From the NCBI GenBank assembly GCA_026826555.1, contig JAKSZT010053928.1, positions 45,905,251 to 45,969,250 of the forward strand: a stretch of 64,000 nt of DNA. Direction: 5' to 3'. Positions 33,031 through 45,665 of the stretch are shown here, in pieces (position 1 is the stretch's first letter; each line of letters starts with the position of its first letter). The notes under the pieces were generated by a model, which was given only the letters and a program-made list of their open reading frames with translations, did no database searches and was not told where the DNA came from. Origin of the DNA: Tolypeutes matacus. Lineage: Eukaryota > Chordata > Mammalia > Cingulata > Chlamyphoridae. The position numbers and the translations under genes are program-made.

Positions 33031-34284
33031 GTAAGTGTCTGTTAGATTAATTAATATATAAAATTACTACAAGTTGGTTAATTTTAGCTTTTTGTCCTTT
33101 TTTGCTATATTCCTCTTAAAGTTTATTTTGTTGTTTTCTTAGGTTCCTTAGGTTGAGTATTTAACTCATTCATCTTCAATCTTTCTTTTTGAAATAAAAA
33201 CACAAAAGGCTATAGATTTTCTTCTGTGTTCAACAGTATCCCTTGAGTCCGGATATGAAATGTTCTCCATTGTAATTATATCCAAATAACTACTTTGTAT
33301 TTATATCGCACTTGAACTTGGGACCCATAAACTCTACACTTCAGGGAATTTTCAATGTTTTCTTTGTGGCCACATACATTGTCATACTCTGTAAATTTAT
33401 GTACCATGGGCTTCAAAGAAGAGTGCATTTTCTCTTTGTAGGATACAAAATATTCACTCACAAACACAAATAAAAACCTTATACTCAGTTCCCTCATGCT
33501 CCCCATTTGAAATAATTTAGAATTTTGGTTTTAGACTACTGCTTTATTTTCCATTACAATATGAAACTTCTCTTTTAGGAAAGCCGTTTAGCCTTCATAT
33601 TGTTGCAATTCCCTGTACATTCTTGTCATCCTAAAGCACTCCTACTGCAATCCTTTAGCCCCTTATTATCTAAAGCAACCTATATGCCCACCACTCCTCA
33701 ATTTATTTGACGAAGAGAGATCATATCATACTGTTTGTCAACTTGCTTTTTAACTCGCTTAGCCCCAGCCTGTCTGTCCAAATACTTACCTGGTCTCCAT
33801 ATGGGTATTTATTATGCCCCTCCAACCTTGCACCCAAACTAGAATCCTTGATTTGTACCTCTGACACCTGTTCTTACTCCATCTTCCCCCATACCCTGCT
33901 ATTCCACTCATAGACCTAAAACCTAGGGTTCATGATAGGTACAATCCCACCTCCAAGGACAGAGCTTCCTGAACCTGTGCGGAGGAAATGAATCCCCATA
34001 GACTCTGACTGCTCTGCCATTTGAAGGGATCCTGGTGTCCTACAAGACTCCTTTATAGGAAAACCATCTAATCATTGGCCTCATTTAGAGTTTCACTAAA
34101 TTTTATGACCTCCTTAATGATGAAGATAAAATCCTCCAAGACCAGAAAAAATAAATTACAATAATGCCTTTCATTTTCTCTGTCAAAGGACTTTGAATTG
34201 TAAAAACGTTTTTATTTTTATAACCATCTCTAACATTTTCATGCTGGTTTGTCCTGGCCTACTCCAAACTTAAACACATTTTCA
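33031..34284. other. unique AT-rich DNA
   Basis: No repeat or gene is recognised. Confidence 0.4.
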
Positions 34285-34288
34285 CACA

Positions 34289-34440
34289 GGGCTTCTTAAG
34301 CTTTCATGTGCATCAGAGCTACCCAGGGATTTACTGAAATGTAGATCCAAGTGGTCTGGGGTGAGCCAGGATTGTACAAATCGAACAATCTCCCAGGGAT
34401 GCCAGTCTTGCTAGTTCTAAGGACGACACTTTGAATAGCA
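34289..34440. mobile_element. MER20-like hAT remnant
   Basis: 'cttcttaagctttcatgtgcatcagagctacccagggatttactgaaatgtagatcc' is the MER20 start pattern; the far end near 34420 ('aaggacgacactttgaatagcaagg') fits its 3' half. Confidence 0.65.
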
Positions 34441-34754
34441 AGGTCATACATTCCTTCTCAATTGTGTTTGGTTGTTTTTGCACTTAGTTTATGAACTCCT
34501 CAAAAAATTATAGATCTCTCTAATTTATGAACATATTCATTTTTTTACATCAAACTTTTCACCTACCTTGAAGACCCATATTATTTACTAGTTTGGCTAC
34601 AAGTGATATTTGTTTAAAAAAGTCAACTGAATTCTAAAGAATCATAATTTGTTGCCTCAAAAAAAGATGCCTAGTAGCTTATTGTATAATCTAATGACAA
34701 TTCCCAAGGTCGAGCTCTAACATGAGCTGAGTAATGGCAAGTGGGTAACCAACG

Positions 34755-34850
34755 CACCCTGGTTTGCCCAGGACTTTCCTGGCTTCAGCGATGAATGTCC
34801 CACTTGCTGGGAACTGTCTCAGTCCTGGACAAACAAGGGCAGCCAGCAGG
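34755..34850. mobile_element. possible DNA-transposon fragment with imperfect inverted repeat
   Basis: gtttgcccaggact (34762-34775) pairs with agtcctggacaaac (34821-34834) at 13 of 14 positions, and wording such as 'cctggtttgcccaggactttcctgg' recalls an old palindromic mammalian DNA element. Family uncertain. Confidence 0.5.
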
Positions 34851-34959
34851 AGCGTTAGCACGATTGTTCCGTGGCCTTGGAAGGATCACGGGCTTTCAAA
34901 GTGACTGCTGAGAGCGGCAGTGTACTCCCTGGCACACGTGAGCTTGTGTGTGTGCTTTA

Positions 34960-35080
34960 AACAGTCCATGTCTTTCCCTGAGTTCTTCCTCACAGGAGGA
35001 AGGTAGGGCAAGTTTAAACCCTAATCCCCAGGATTAAGTGACTTGCCTGCAGTCACATAACATTAAAGAAGGCTTTACGT
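34960..35080 (-). mobile_element. possible MIR core
   Basis: 'ggattaagtgacttgcctgcagtcacataacatt' matches the reverse of the MIR core; the rest is diverged. Confidence 0.5.
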
Positions 35081-36850
35081 TCCTTGCCTGTACTTTCCCT
35101 CCATGATGAGCACACAATACCACTTACTTTCTAAGCCAGAATATTTACTAAATTGGCTTTTGTGTAATTAGTTTTGCTCTGGGACTTCTCTTTGAGGCTT
35201 CCTGTTGAGAAAACAAACAACTGAAAAATTCCCCTTCTCTCTCACCTTTGTAAAAGTCGGATACACATGTGCTAAATGGGATACATTTTAAATATTCTTT
35301 GTTTTTGAAATGAAGTTCTTTGTGGTTAATGTGTAGAAATGTTAGTCACATTTGCTGATTATTTTCCATGGGATATCAGTTATCTCATTACCCACAATAC
35401 TAATGAGACTGCTTGAAAAATTCACCTCAGACTTACTAAAATTTACTAAAATTGCCTTTAAAAACAAATGAAGGTCATATAGCACCTTGACCTTTTAGCA
35501 GAATTACAAGACAAATGACATAACTCCATCCTAATTGGATCCAGAAATCCCTGGGCATTTGGCAATTAGTTGTAGCAATTGTTCCATTAATAATGTATGA
35601 TATTCCTAAAGTCAAATGCGTTATGAGTTATTAAGCAAAAAGTTTCTGAAAAACTCCTGGTTAAAAAAAAAGAACAAGTTTGCATGTAGTAAAACTTCAT
35701 TTCAGTTCGGTTTTATGATGATTCAACTTGCAGTGAAGACGCATTAATGGACTGAAATCAAACCGTGCTTCCAGGATTTAAAAGCAGCGTCTGGAGTCAC
35801 ATTCTACTTCAATCCCTGAATAACAAAAAATGTCATGAGCCACAACCAAGGAGGCGGCATTAGATATGGGTCATCAGCTTTCATTGGAAGGGTGGCAGTG
35901 TCTGTTAGTATTTGTCAAAACCCTAAATACCTTGTAGTAAAATACTGCAGCAGACTCTAAATATTCACTTTAGAAACACTTGTGCAGGTACACATGTGGA
36001 ACTGGAAAATTGCCTGAGAAACTTTGACTAACAGAGCCACTTCCATGCAGAGATGCTCCTGAACTTGGAACATTTCCCATATTAGATGTATTGAGGTCCC
36101 AGGGCTGTGTTTTGCAATTCAAATATACTAGCACTTTCCATGGATGCCTTTTAGACTCCCCAGTGGTGGGGTCCTTTGAATTTTCACATGTAAATGGGGG
36201 TCTTTGTTCTCTGGAGCATGAAGCTGAAGTAACTTTTGGTAGAAAAGGGATTGTGTGGAGATATTTGAGAGCTGTGCTTTCGTGGTAAATTCAGATTTTT
36301 AAGCAGTCCCAAAGAGAGTAACTTTGGAGACTTCTGAACACAGACTGAGGGAAAGATCCCAGTTTAGTATTGTCCAGGGGCTCTGCAAGCCTGTCTATAT
36401 AATTTGAAAGAGCCATCAACAGTTCATTAAGTACCTGGAAATTTTTGTGGTGGAAAAGTCATAGAGAAATTAGGCAAGTATGTGGCAGAGCCCTGATTAC
36501 CTCTGGCCAAGCCCCCTTGGCCCCAAATTAATTCCTCCAGCTGGGGAAGAATGCTACCCTGTTGCCGAAATTTTTCTCTGGACTTGAAAATAGGTCCTTT
36601 GCAATTCCTTTATTCACTAATTTAGTTGCTGTTTCAAATCTCTCATTTTGTAACATGAAGGCATCTATATGCTGCAGCCAGCTTTTCCTGTTGAGGTATC
36701 TCAGTTCAGATACTGTCTTAGAAATCACTGATGACCTGACTCATGAAGATAAAATGAGACACAGCTGCCCTATTTGATTTGATATTCTGTACTTTACCTG
36801 TGGCACTTAGGTAAGCAATTCAGCCAGTAGGTAGAATGATAAAACACCCT
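35081..36850. other. repeat-poor unique DNA
   Basis: I see no transposon remnants in this stretch. It is AT-rich with many short TAAT and AATTA motifs at 35300-35650, and is one of the cleaner candidates for conserved non-coding sequence. The 71-residue and 66-residue frames at 36528-36777 overlap on opposite strands and are not believable genes. Confidence 0.4.
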
Positions 36851-36854
36851 GTGT

Positions 36855-37170
36855 TGACCTTAAGCTCCTTGAGGTCAGGAACCATTTATTTTTCATCCTC
36901 TTGCCTTCCTAGATCTAGCCTGGCCCCCTACAGACATCCCTTTGAGTTACCATCTTTGGGAATTCCCCGGTCCCATTCACTCCATCCCTCCCCAGCCAGC
37001 CTAGAATGGGGGGCTCCCCTGAACTCAGTGTTCCCCGGCTTTAAAACACATACCATATTGCCTTGTTTGTCTTCCCCAATACACTCTAGGAAAGGGATCT
37101 TTCATTTCTGTATCCCCAGTGTCAAATGCAGTAGGCGCTTAATACATGTTGGAAAACAAAAGAGACTGAA
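36855..37170 (+). mobile_element. L2 3' end
   Basis: 'gaccttaagctccttgaggtcaggaaccatttattttt' and later 'tttctgtatccccagtgtcaaatgcagtaggcgcttaatacatgttgg' are the L2 3' UTR in sense orientation. The middle (36905-37050) is less typical and may hold a second, overlapping fragment or unrelated DNA. Confidence 0.75.
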
Positions 37171-38195
37171 TGGGAAGGTGCTTGATAAAGTTTAGTTGAG
37201 TTCAGTTGAACAGAACAGGCACACCCTCCAGATATCTCTGGGGTGCGATTTCACGCAGGTGATGTAATATAACTTGACAGAGTAGTTAAATATTGACGGG
37301 CAGGCGGAAGTACACTGGCACTGCTCAGAAAAAGGACAGACTGGTCTGCCTGTGGCTGCCAGGTCAGAGACCCTGAGACTGCAAAGGGCCAAACCGAGTG
37401 GCCACGCTTGTTCTTATGGCCCGGCGGAGGTCACTCATTGGTGCACTTGGTTCTTGCTTCAGCGGAGGTAAGGCTTGGGAAGATAAAGGATTGAGATCTG
37501 AGCAGAGGTGGCTTCTGTTCGGTGGCATGGAGATGGCTTGCATCCCAGACCCTCTCTGATGGCTGTCCAGTCATATTTAGCTCAGGCTGATCCTTATTTG
37601 AGGCAAGGAGTATGCGTTCTATTCAAACCTGTCTCCCCTCACCCCCTCCTTACCTCACTCTCAAATGATTTGTGCTTTCTTATAACCTCTCAAAGTGATT
37701 GGGGTTGGATGCTGGTGCATGTGGTCTGAATGCTTAGTTGAAGAATTTGTCCATGGGAATCTATCTATATGTACATTTTGATGCTATTGATTAGAGCCAT
37801 GCACAGCAATGCAATTAGGAGGTCATGGTCATAAACATGTTTGGTGCCTTATATATATGAGTGTGGGATGGGGAGGTGCATTAGAAACCTTTTTAGATCT
37901 AATATCTAATGGAGGAGCAAGCTGATGTGAGTTCAAGGAGAATATTGGGCAAGTGAGAAAATGCTGACAGTCAACAGACAGAGAAATGTTTTAGGCGGAT
38001 CTAGCTCTGCATTTAGAAAAGGTTACATGTCACCTTGAGAAAAAAGGTGACTTGAATCGGCTGGTAGGTCTCAGGCTAGCTTTTAAGAAAAGAAGAGTTA
38101 GGGTCCTGCTCACGATGAGATAATCATGTGCAGGGTAAGATATAGCCGCCTCTATTTCCCTGTCTTTTAGAGGAGAAAATGCGAGGTGGCTGCCG
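37171..38195. other. unique DNA
   Basis: A slightly GC-richer segment (37200-37560) with no recognised gene or repeat. Confidence 0.4.
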
Positions 38196-38199
38196 GCAG

Positions 38200-38340
38200 C
38201 AGCAAGGTGAGGGAGCAGTTTGTGAGTCAGACCTGGGTTCTAATCTCAGCTTAGTCCACGATTGCTTAAGGCATCCTAAGCTTTTGGCGGCTCGAATGAG
38301 GTAATATGTGTAAAAATACAGCAGAGGCTGCCTAGTTTAG
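38200..38340 (+). mobile_element. MIR fragment
   Basis: 'gtgagtcagacctgggttctaatctcagcttagtccac' and 'ctcgaatgaggtaatatgtgtaaaa' fit MIR head and tail with a diverged middle. Confidence 0.55.
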
Positions 38341-38394
38341 CACAATCCCCCCCGATATGACTTTCCCCCTTTCCCATTTCCAAAAGCTTATCTT

Positions 38395-38935
38395 TTTATA
38401 ACAGCTTTATTAAGATATAATTCACATACCATTAAATCCACCCATTTAAAGTGCACAAGTCATTGGATTTTAGTGTATTCGCGGGATTATGTAGCTATCA
38501 CGCTAATTCCAGAACATTTTCATTACCCCCAAAAGGATTCCTGTACCCATTAACAGTCACTCCCTATTCCTTCTGCCCCCGCTCCCCCCCCCAGCACTGT
38601 CACTGACTAACCTACTTTCTGTTTCTATTGATTTGCCTATACTGGACATTTCATATAAATGGGATATGTAACCTTTTGTGACTGACTTTTACTTAACATA
38701 TTGTTTTCAAGGTACATCTCTGTGTGGCACGTATCAGTACATCATTGCTTCTTCCTACTGAATTATATTCAATTGTACAATATACCACATTTTATTTATC
38801 CAGTCATCAGTTGATGGATATTTGGGTTGTTTCCTTTTGGCAGCTATTATGAATAATACTGCAGTGAATATTTGTGGATAAGTTTTTGTGTTGACATGGG
38901 TGTCTCTCTAACCTTTTGAATATAGTTATAAAAGT
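38395..38935 (-). mobile_element. old L1 (L1M) 3' end
   Basis: 'aacagctttattaagatataattcacatacc', 'catttaaagtgcacaagtcattgg', 'cattacccccaaaaggattcctgtaccc', 'tttcatataaatgggata', 'cagtcatcagttgatggatatttgggttgtttcc' and 'gaataatactgcagtgaat' form the same reverse L1M 3' end as at 10605-11245, here uninterrupted. Confidence 0.9.
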
Positions 38936-39594
38936 AGACTCCCCCTCACCTCATCTTCCTGAGAAAGCACAGTAGAGGATATGGGGGAGGGTACCTTTTA
39001 CTCAGCATAAAGTGAGGGAAAGGGAGAGATGGTGGTTGTTCTCCTATAGAATATTGCAACACAACATGTGGATCTTTGGCAATGTTTAGACTCTTGTGTA
39101 AAAGGTGGATAAATAAACTGACCTCCTGTACTAGCCTATGATATATCTCCTGCTCTATACCCACCATTACTATCAGATCAACGGTGTGTCATGTATACAG
39201 TCATTAGGTATTTTTGTTTATTTCTTATAGAAAAAAGTCACAAATGATTTTACTGAATAGAACAGAAGCAGCATGTGGTAGAGCAGGATTTGCAAAATCA
39301 AATGTTTAAGTGGCCCAGGAAAATAATATCAATGAATGAAGTGAATGGTTAAGATAAGGAACTGTGCAAGCATAGTGATAAATTATAAATCACCTCTAGC
39401 CTCATTGTCAGGGAGTCCATTAGGGAGTGGTGAGGACTGTGGTGAAGTGGAGGGCACAGGTCCCATAAAAGGTGGGCAGAAAACACTGGTGCTCCAGCTG
39501 ATTGTGGCTATACAGGAATGTGGGCTCATGTGACAATGTCACATGAACAACATCTAGTTCACTGGATCACAGTTTGTGGCCTTTCAAGTGGGGT
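38936..39594. other. unique DNA
   Basis: Nothing recognised. Confidence 0.4.
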
Positions 39595-39740
39595 AAATCT
39601 TATTGCAGATTTGGGGACTAATTCCAGTGTTGCCCCATACTAGTTGTATTATTCTTAGTCACTACTTCTTGGATCCTCTATTTCCTATCAGGAAAATAAG
39701 GGGGTTGATGAAAGTGCTCAGTTGGCCCCTTCTTCTCTAA
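39595..39740 (+). mobile_element. possible MIR fragment
   Basis: 'actagttgtattattcttagtcactacttcttggatcctctatttcctatcaggaaaataaggggg' parallels the MIR core in sense orientation with many changes. Confidence 0.5.
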
Positions 39741-40930
39741 CATTCCAGAATTGCATGCGGGCCGCCCCAGTCCAGGGTTCTGTCTCTAATTGCAGCAGCA
39801 TGGACTGCATCAGGGACAGGAGCAGAGCAGTCCAAAAATTGCTGCCAACCTTAAAAGCCAGGGTGGTTTCTAAACAGCCTCCTTTACATTTCTCATATCA
39901 CAGATCTGCTTGTGACAAAATCTCTCAGTGTTATCTGAAAAGTCCCTTTTTAATTGTGTATTATTTTTTCATTAACACCACATCAATTTGCAGTTTTGCA
40001 GGAACCAGGATTTAAGCTCCTTAGATGCTAGAGTATTTTTATGTTGCATGCAAATACGTGCACAAAGTTTCATTAGGAAGTTTTTGTCCACAGGCTAAAA
40101 AAATATATATACTACATGGCACAATTATCTATCCAATTACCTACACACAAAAGTAGCAAAACAAAACAAAACAAAACAAAACAAAAAAATCTACAACAAT
40201 CTAGGTGTGGAGGCTTCCAGTGTAGCAAGAAGTCCATTGGAGGGGAAGTCCCCAAAAATGATTGGTACCCTGATATCCTGGAAATGGGCAAAGAAAGAAG
40301 AAGGACAATGTATTTCCTACTATGACATGAAATCAGTTTTAAAAAACTCAAAAGAAAAGGGGGACTTTATTTGAAGGACATTTTCTCTGTAGGTAGAATT
40401 TTGGGTGGACAGATTTTTTTTCTTTCATTGTGACCAAATATGTCCTCAGTCTGAACCCACAGTTTACCAATTTATTGCTGTGCTAAAATGCTTATACTTA
40501 TTTGTCTATTTTTTTTTCCTTATTTAAAATTTACCTATTACAAGCATCAGGGGCAATGGGGTTTTCTCATTCTGATATTTAAGGACTTAGTGGGAAAATA
40601 TTCCCAGTTGAAATGCCCAAACCAGGCAGAGGTCACAGCCCCAGTAATGAAAGCAGTGTGTTTGCCTGGTTCTGGAATCTGCCACACCATTTTGCCCAGT
40701 GTTGGCTGTAGATCTGAGAAAGGCAAGAGTGAAATGGCAGGCTTCATACCAACCAGGGCTATGCCCTTGGATTCTCGGTTTGTCCTTCCCATCCTTCTCT
40801 GTTCTTACTCAGATGCTGATGTGGGAGAAACTCATTAAAATGTTACTCAGAAAGCCATGCATGTTTCTATATGGGAGTGGCCCAGAGATCTGAGCAGACT
40901 AATCACTACAAATTTGAGTTCAGTGTGCTT
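39741..40930. other. unique DNA with an AAAAC microsatellite
   Basis: Besides five to six aaaac units (40157-40187) I see no feature. The 97- and 116-residue frames have no known motifs. Confidence 0.4.
40157..40187 (+). repeat. AAAAC microsatellite
   Basis: Five perfect aaaac units followed by an A run. Confidence 0.93.
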
Positions 40931-40939
40931 GTCATTCAT

Positions 40940-41060
40940 TTTATAATTTGTTCCTCCACGCGCTCCTATGAGGTGGAACAGAGCTCTTGTCCCCTCTGAC
41001 TGTTAAAGAAATAGAGGTTCTGTGCTTGTTCGCAGTTGATTAGCAGAGGACCCAATGAAG
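40940..41060 (-). mobile_element. possible MIR fragment
   Basis: 'tcctatgaggtggaacag' and 'gttcgcagttgattagcagagg' loosely follow reverse MIR order. Confidence 0.35.
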
Positions 41061-42363
41061 GTGCATATCATAAGATCAAGATCAAGTCAATCACTTGATC
41101 ACAAAGACAACTCACTTCCCAGCTAAGTAAATCATTATAGGAAGGTCCAAGAAGTCCTCCGTAGATGCTCTTAGTGATATCCTATGAGAAAATGTCCATT
41201 TTAAGGAGCTGTTTGTGGAGCCAAAAATCATATGGAGTGGAAGTCAAAATTTCTTCCTGTCTGTTCCCTGCATTCAGGCCAGATTGCCTTCCATCCTCTT
41301 GGCTTGAAAAATCTCATTTTTAAAGTTGATCTAAGATAGGTATTCCCCCAATGTTAGCATTGAACAGTTCTCACCGTTGGAAATTTCTTACTTGTGTCAA
41401 ACAGATTTCTCACGTTGCCGTTTACGTTCATTTCTCCTTCTCCTTTTCTTCTCACTCGGAATGTTGAACAGCTGGTCACCTTTAGGACATATTCTTTCTC
41501 CTCCACCCATTCCACCTCTACCTTTCTCTTCTCCAGGCAAAATAATACTAGGGCCATTTATTTAGCCTTTGCTCTGAGGTCCTATTTTCCCATCATTTTA
41601 TCTATACTGTGGTTCTCTTCTGAATCCCCCAATTGGAGGCCCAGGAAGATAATCTTGTAAAAAGTGCACTGGGACTGCTCAAAGGAGAGATCACAAAGCC
41701 TGGGGCTCCAGTCCCCATCTCTTGGAAGAGCATATTTCCCACATTGTGCAGGGTTGCTGGGGAGGACACCTGCCACCACTCAGGCAACTGGCCAGCCAGC
41801 TTGCAGACTGACCTACGAAGCTCCCAAAATTAACCCTGGAAAGTAGGTCAGAGGTTGATGACACACTATGCTGTCCTTCGGAGTATTCCAGGCTCACCTT
41901 GTAGGAGAGAAGGCATGCCTTCCGGGGGCAAAAGAAATCAGGGATTAATGGGAAATTGCCATTTGGAGTTGTCACAAATCATGAGATTCCAGGACAGCTG
42001 ACCCTTCTGCATCCTCTGGGGCTTACTGAAGCAAAGTCCCAACCGTCAGGGACAATAATTGGAAACACCAGATAAGTCAAATGGAAGAGACTTACCTGTG
42101 GTCCTTCCAAAAATAATGAAACAAAAAAATCACTTTCTTTTTATTTTAAAATACACGATCAAGTAAAAAATGAAAGATATTGTCATTATTCACATAAAAG
42201 TATCTGAAAAAAATGGTTTTCATTTTAAACAACATTTAATAAGCAGGGTATCTGGCAAACCTTTAATTGAAACTTGCATCTCTCTCTCTAATTCTAAGCA
42301 TTACCCCACTCTCAGATGTGTGCAAACCCAAATGTTTGGCTGGGAAAAGGTATTTTGTAAAAG
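41061..42363. other. unique DNA
   Basis: A cluster of overlapping open frames of 60-94 codons on both strands at 41580-41975 reflects a moderately GC-rich patch with few stops. I see no domain, start context or splice pattern to prefer any of them. Confidence 0.4.
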
Positions 42364-42408
42364 AAAAAGATGCTACACGTGGGAGCATCTGACATGTAGC
42401 ATCTTTTT
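42364..42408. repeat. perfect 14-bp inverted repeat, 17-nt loop
   Basis: aaaaagatgctaca (42364-42377) is exactly reverse-complementary to 42395-42408. The stem-loop is too short for a typical pre-miRNA. Confidence 0.93.
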
Positions 42409-43024
42409 AGTAGGCTTGAGAAGTTATAACTTGCATTAGAACTTGAGTTTTCTCCATTTGGTCTCTGGGCATAAAATGTTTCACACACAAATCCTAGGGT
42501 GGTGAGTCTGGGCTGTTCGAAATCCCATGAAGTGATAAAACAGGAAAATAATCTACAAAATCCTGCAGGGTATGGCTATTTCAGTACAATACCAAACTAA
42601 CTTTTTTGCAAAATGCCAAAGCAGATTCCTTTCAAAGCCAAAGAAACTGCTCCAAATTGGGCATCAGGTCCCTTCTCTGCAAGCCCAGATCAACAGTAGA
42701 GGGCGCACCTTAACCTTTCAGACATAGGCAGGGCATTTTTCAAGAAGCCCATGGTATCCATTTGCTGGGATCCTTCCAATAAAGACACAGAGGACAGCTT
42801 CTTTTCTCTTTTGAGGTATAAAATTCTCAGAAAATCCTGAAGAGAACCTGAAAAAACTGTTGCAGAGAACATGCTTCTGTCTCTATCATCTGATGGGTGA
42901 TTTCTGAAAAAACAAATCCAAAGACAGGGTGTCTCTATTAAACCCGAATGGGAAATTTCCCATTTCCTGGAATTTGGAAAATAGGGAAATGTGTTTGCTA
43001 GGAAAAGATGACTAGAGGGAACGT
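42409..43024. other. unique DNA
   Basis: Nothing recognised. Confidence 0.4.
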
Positions 43025-43115
43025 TCCATGAGTTGCATTCTATGAAAGAAGGACCTCTCTTGTTCTGGCACAGAGGAGGTATTCTTGAGATATTTGCTTA
43101 ATGAATAAGAACCTG
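43025..43115 (+). mobile_element. L2 3'-end fragment
   Basis: 'ggcacagaggaggtattcttgagatatttgcttaatgaataag' is the last part of L2 in sense orientation. Confidence 0.6.
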
Positions 43116-43556
43116 GCAGACCTTGGAGAGGTCGGAGAGACCTGAGGTTTATCAGGGCCAAACAGAAATTTGTGGTCTCTTAGCAGCAGAGAGAACTAGC
43201 GCTTAATGAAAAAAAAAATATTTTACTCAATGTGACTGTTGCTCTCTAACTTTTTCTTAAAATGAAACCACTTTGCTTGTACTCTACCACTCACAATTAG
43301 GTTCTAGTTTTGATCAGATCAATTCATCTCTGGGAATCTGAACCATATTTGATGAACATCTGTTTCTGTATCTATATCCATAACTGTATAGCTATTCAGA
43401 ATAAATACATTCATTTCAAAAATGGAAGGAGAAAATAGTTGTTTTCAGGAGTCTTATAAAGAGAGCCTTTGTATTAAGAGAGGTGACTTGTGGTTGCAAC
43501 AAATTATTTGAATAAGAAATGAGAAAACCACTTTGAGGTCGAGCTTTATTTTGGGG

Positions 43557-43599
43557 ATTTGCATTTACCTTAATTAAGGAAGCTGTAGCTTATTTGCAT
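43557..43599. promoter_or_regulatory. candidate POU/homeodomain site cluster
   Basis: Two perfect octamer motifs ATTTGCAT, at 43557-43564 and 43592-43599, flank a perfect 12-bp palindrome ccttaattaagg (43568-43579) whose TAATTA core suits paired homeodomains. The octamer is the classic POU-factor site. All three lie within 43 bp in a repeat-free region. This is motif evidence only; function is inferred and unproven. Confidence 0.35.
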
Positions 43600-45479
43600 G
43601 TTCTGCAGCCCAGTGGTCAATGGAACCCCTGGTGACCAAGCAGGCTTGTTCAAAGTGGGAGCCAAAGCCCCTTTGACCGTTTTGGGTATTATCTGAGGGA
43701 GTGATGGTTAGCTGGCTTCCACAGTGCCCTGTGCCTGCAGCTGCTCTGCCAGCTGGCAGTCACACACACACACGGCAAAAAAACTTAAGAGGGACTCGTG
43801 GCCTCACCAGATGCCTTATAGAAGGGTCCGGCTGATGCCTCACACAGTGCAACCCAATTCCACATTTTCTATAACGTGACTGGGTTTGGATGCTACAGCC
43901 CTTAATTTCAGTCCAGCAGCGTGAACACCTCACATTTATCGTTTAGTTTTCCAAATGCCTGAGTTGTGGTCAGTTCAGTGGCCACTGCAACACCCCAATC
44001 AGACTGCAGGTACTTTTCAAGGAATTCTAGATACACAATCTCTTTGACTGTGACATGGTGCAAATGGGAACATTTATAACCCACTTCTGCCAATCTGAAC
44101 TGAGACAGTGTCAATGGTACTATAAGGTTGAATTAACCGGAGCAACAAAAAGGAATAAATCTGAGGATGTAATGGACAGAAGCAGTTTGTTCTGATTTTA
44201 CTGATTTGTAAAACAGCTAGGCATAAAGTGAGCATATTGTGGGTCAAAGTTCAACACCAAGGAAGAATGGGAGAATCCTATCAGTGAATCCGTGACACAA
44301 TGGGCAACCTGAGGGACCCTTATCCAAGACCTACATCTGCACCAGAAATTCAAATATAATTTAGCTCATGCTTTAAACAATATGTAAACATATCCTGGGT
44401 TTTCCTTATTATTGGTTTGCATGCTATAATATTCCACTCCTACTAGCTAGTTATTAGTGGAATCTGATTCCCATAGCTAACAGTGTTAAGATGACATCAC
44501 TATTACAAGGGTGTAAGCAGGAAAATCTATGTGGTCTGAGCATGATGTAGGCAGTGACATGATGGTAGGAGAGCTGCACCTTGTATAGAGCAGACTAAGG
44601 GTTATATACAAAGTGTCTTTTAGTAAACACAAAGATAGATCTAAATATATGAGCCAATTTCATGCTTTTCTGGTACAACAGGGATGACCTGAATTTATTC
44701 AATGATGGGAATGTTATAATGCCTTTGGGGTAAATGATTCCACTTGAGTAACTTGCCGTGAGGAAACTAAAGGGGACAGGTTTTTAATGTGGAAGATGTT
44801 TTAACCTCAGAAAACTAATGGACTCAATTTGAAATGACACATTATCTTTGAATCATAGAGTGTGCATAGATGGAAAGTTCCAATTAAACCAAGTGTCTAG
44901 CTATTTCCAACTTTGGTAAATAGCCTTACCTAATTCCTATTTCATAAATAATATCAGAGTACCTGTGACTTTAGAATTCACTGTCTTTTATATGGGTCCT
45001 GAGTTATGTCCGAAATGACTATAGCATGACATTGAATATGTCATTGATTCTTCTTGGAACCCATCCTCAGTGGTCCTGCTACTCTGGAAGATACTATAAT
45101 GACACTTGTTAGGTCCTCAGGTCCTAAGGACACCAGGGAAGAGAAGGGTCCTTGTGTTCTTAGTCATGATGTAGTGTTAAACTCTAGACATATTGTGCAG
45201 CCTCAAATGACCTTTCAGACTACTTGGTCTTCAGCTCCACCACTCTTTAGAGAAGAGTGGAAAACCCTAGAGTCTATTGGGACCAAAGAAGTAGCATAAA
45301 CAAGAGAAGCAGCCTTGGTGGAGAATGAGACAAAGCAAGGGTTTTAATGGCTATCTCCATGCTCCTTAGCTCCTTCTGATCTGATGGGAGTGTGGTGTTG
45401 CCAGATTTTTCAACTTTTCCAGAAAAGCTGGAAATTAAGATTTTTATGTGAAATCTTTTGAATTTTAAAGGTCAGCTCA
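43600..45479. other. unique repeat-poor DNA
   Basis: No transposon remnant or gene is recognised over almost 1.9 kb. A short CA run lies at 43760-43772. Confidence 0.4.
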
Positions 45480-45665
45480 CTTTTTAAAACTTAAAAAAAA
45501 ATTTTCAAGATGAGTTTAGATTCACATGCAATTTGTGAGAAATAATACCGAGAGATCTCATATGCCCTTTGTCCAGTTTCCCCTAATGGTGACAGCTTGT
45601 GTAACTAGAGTCTAATATCACAATCAGGAAATTGGCATTAAAACGATCCACTGACCTTTTAGGTT
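45480..45665 (-). mobile_element. old L1 (L1M) 3'-UTR fragment
   Basis: 'gatgagtttagattcacatgcaatttgtgagaaataatac' and 'tatgccctttgtccagtttcccctaatggtgacagcttgt' match the reverse of an L1M 3' UTR block. Confidence 0.75.

Noticed and set aside
42364..42408. microRNA precursor
   Set aside because: The stem is only 14 bp with a total length of 45 nt, shorter than a normal precursor hairpin.
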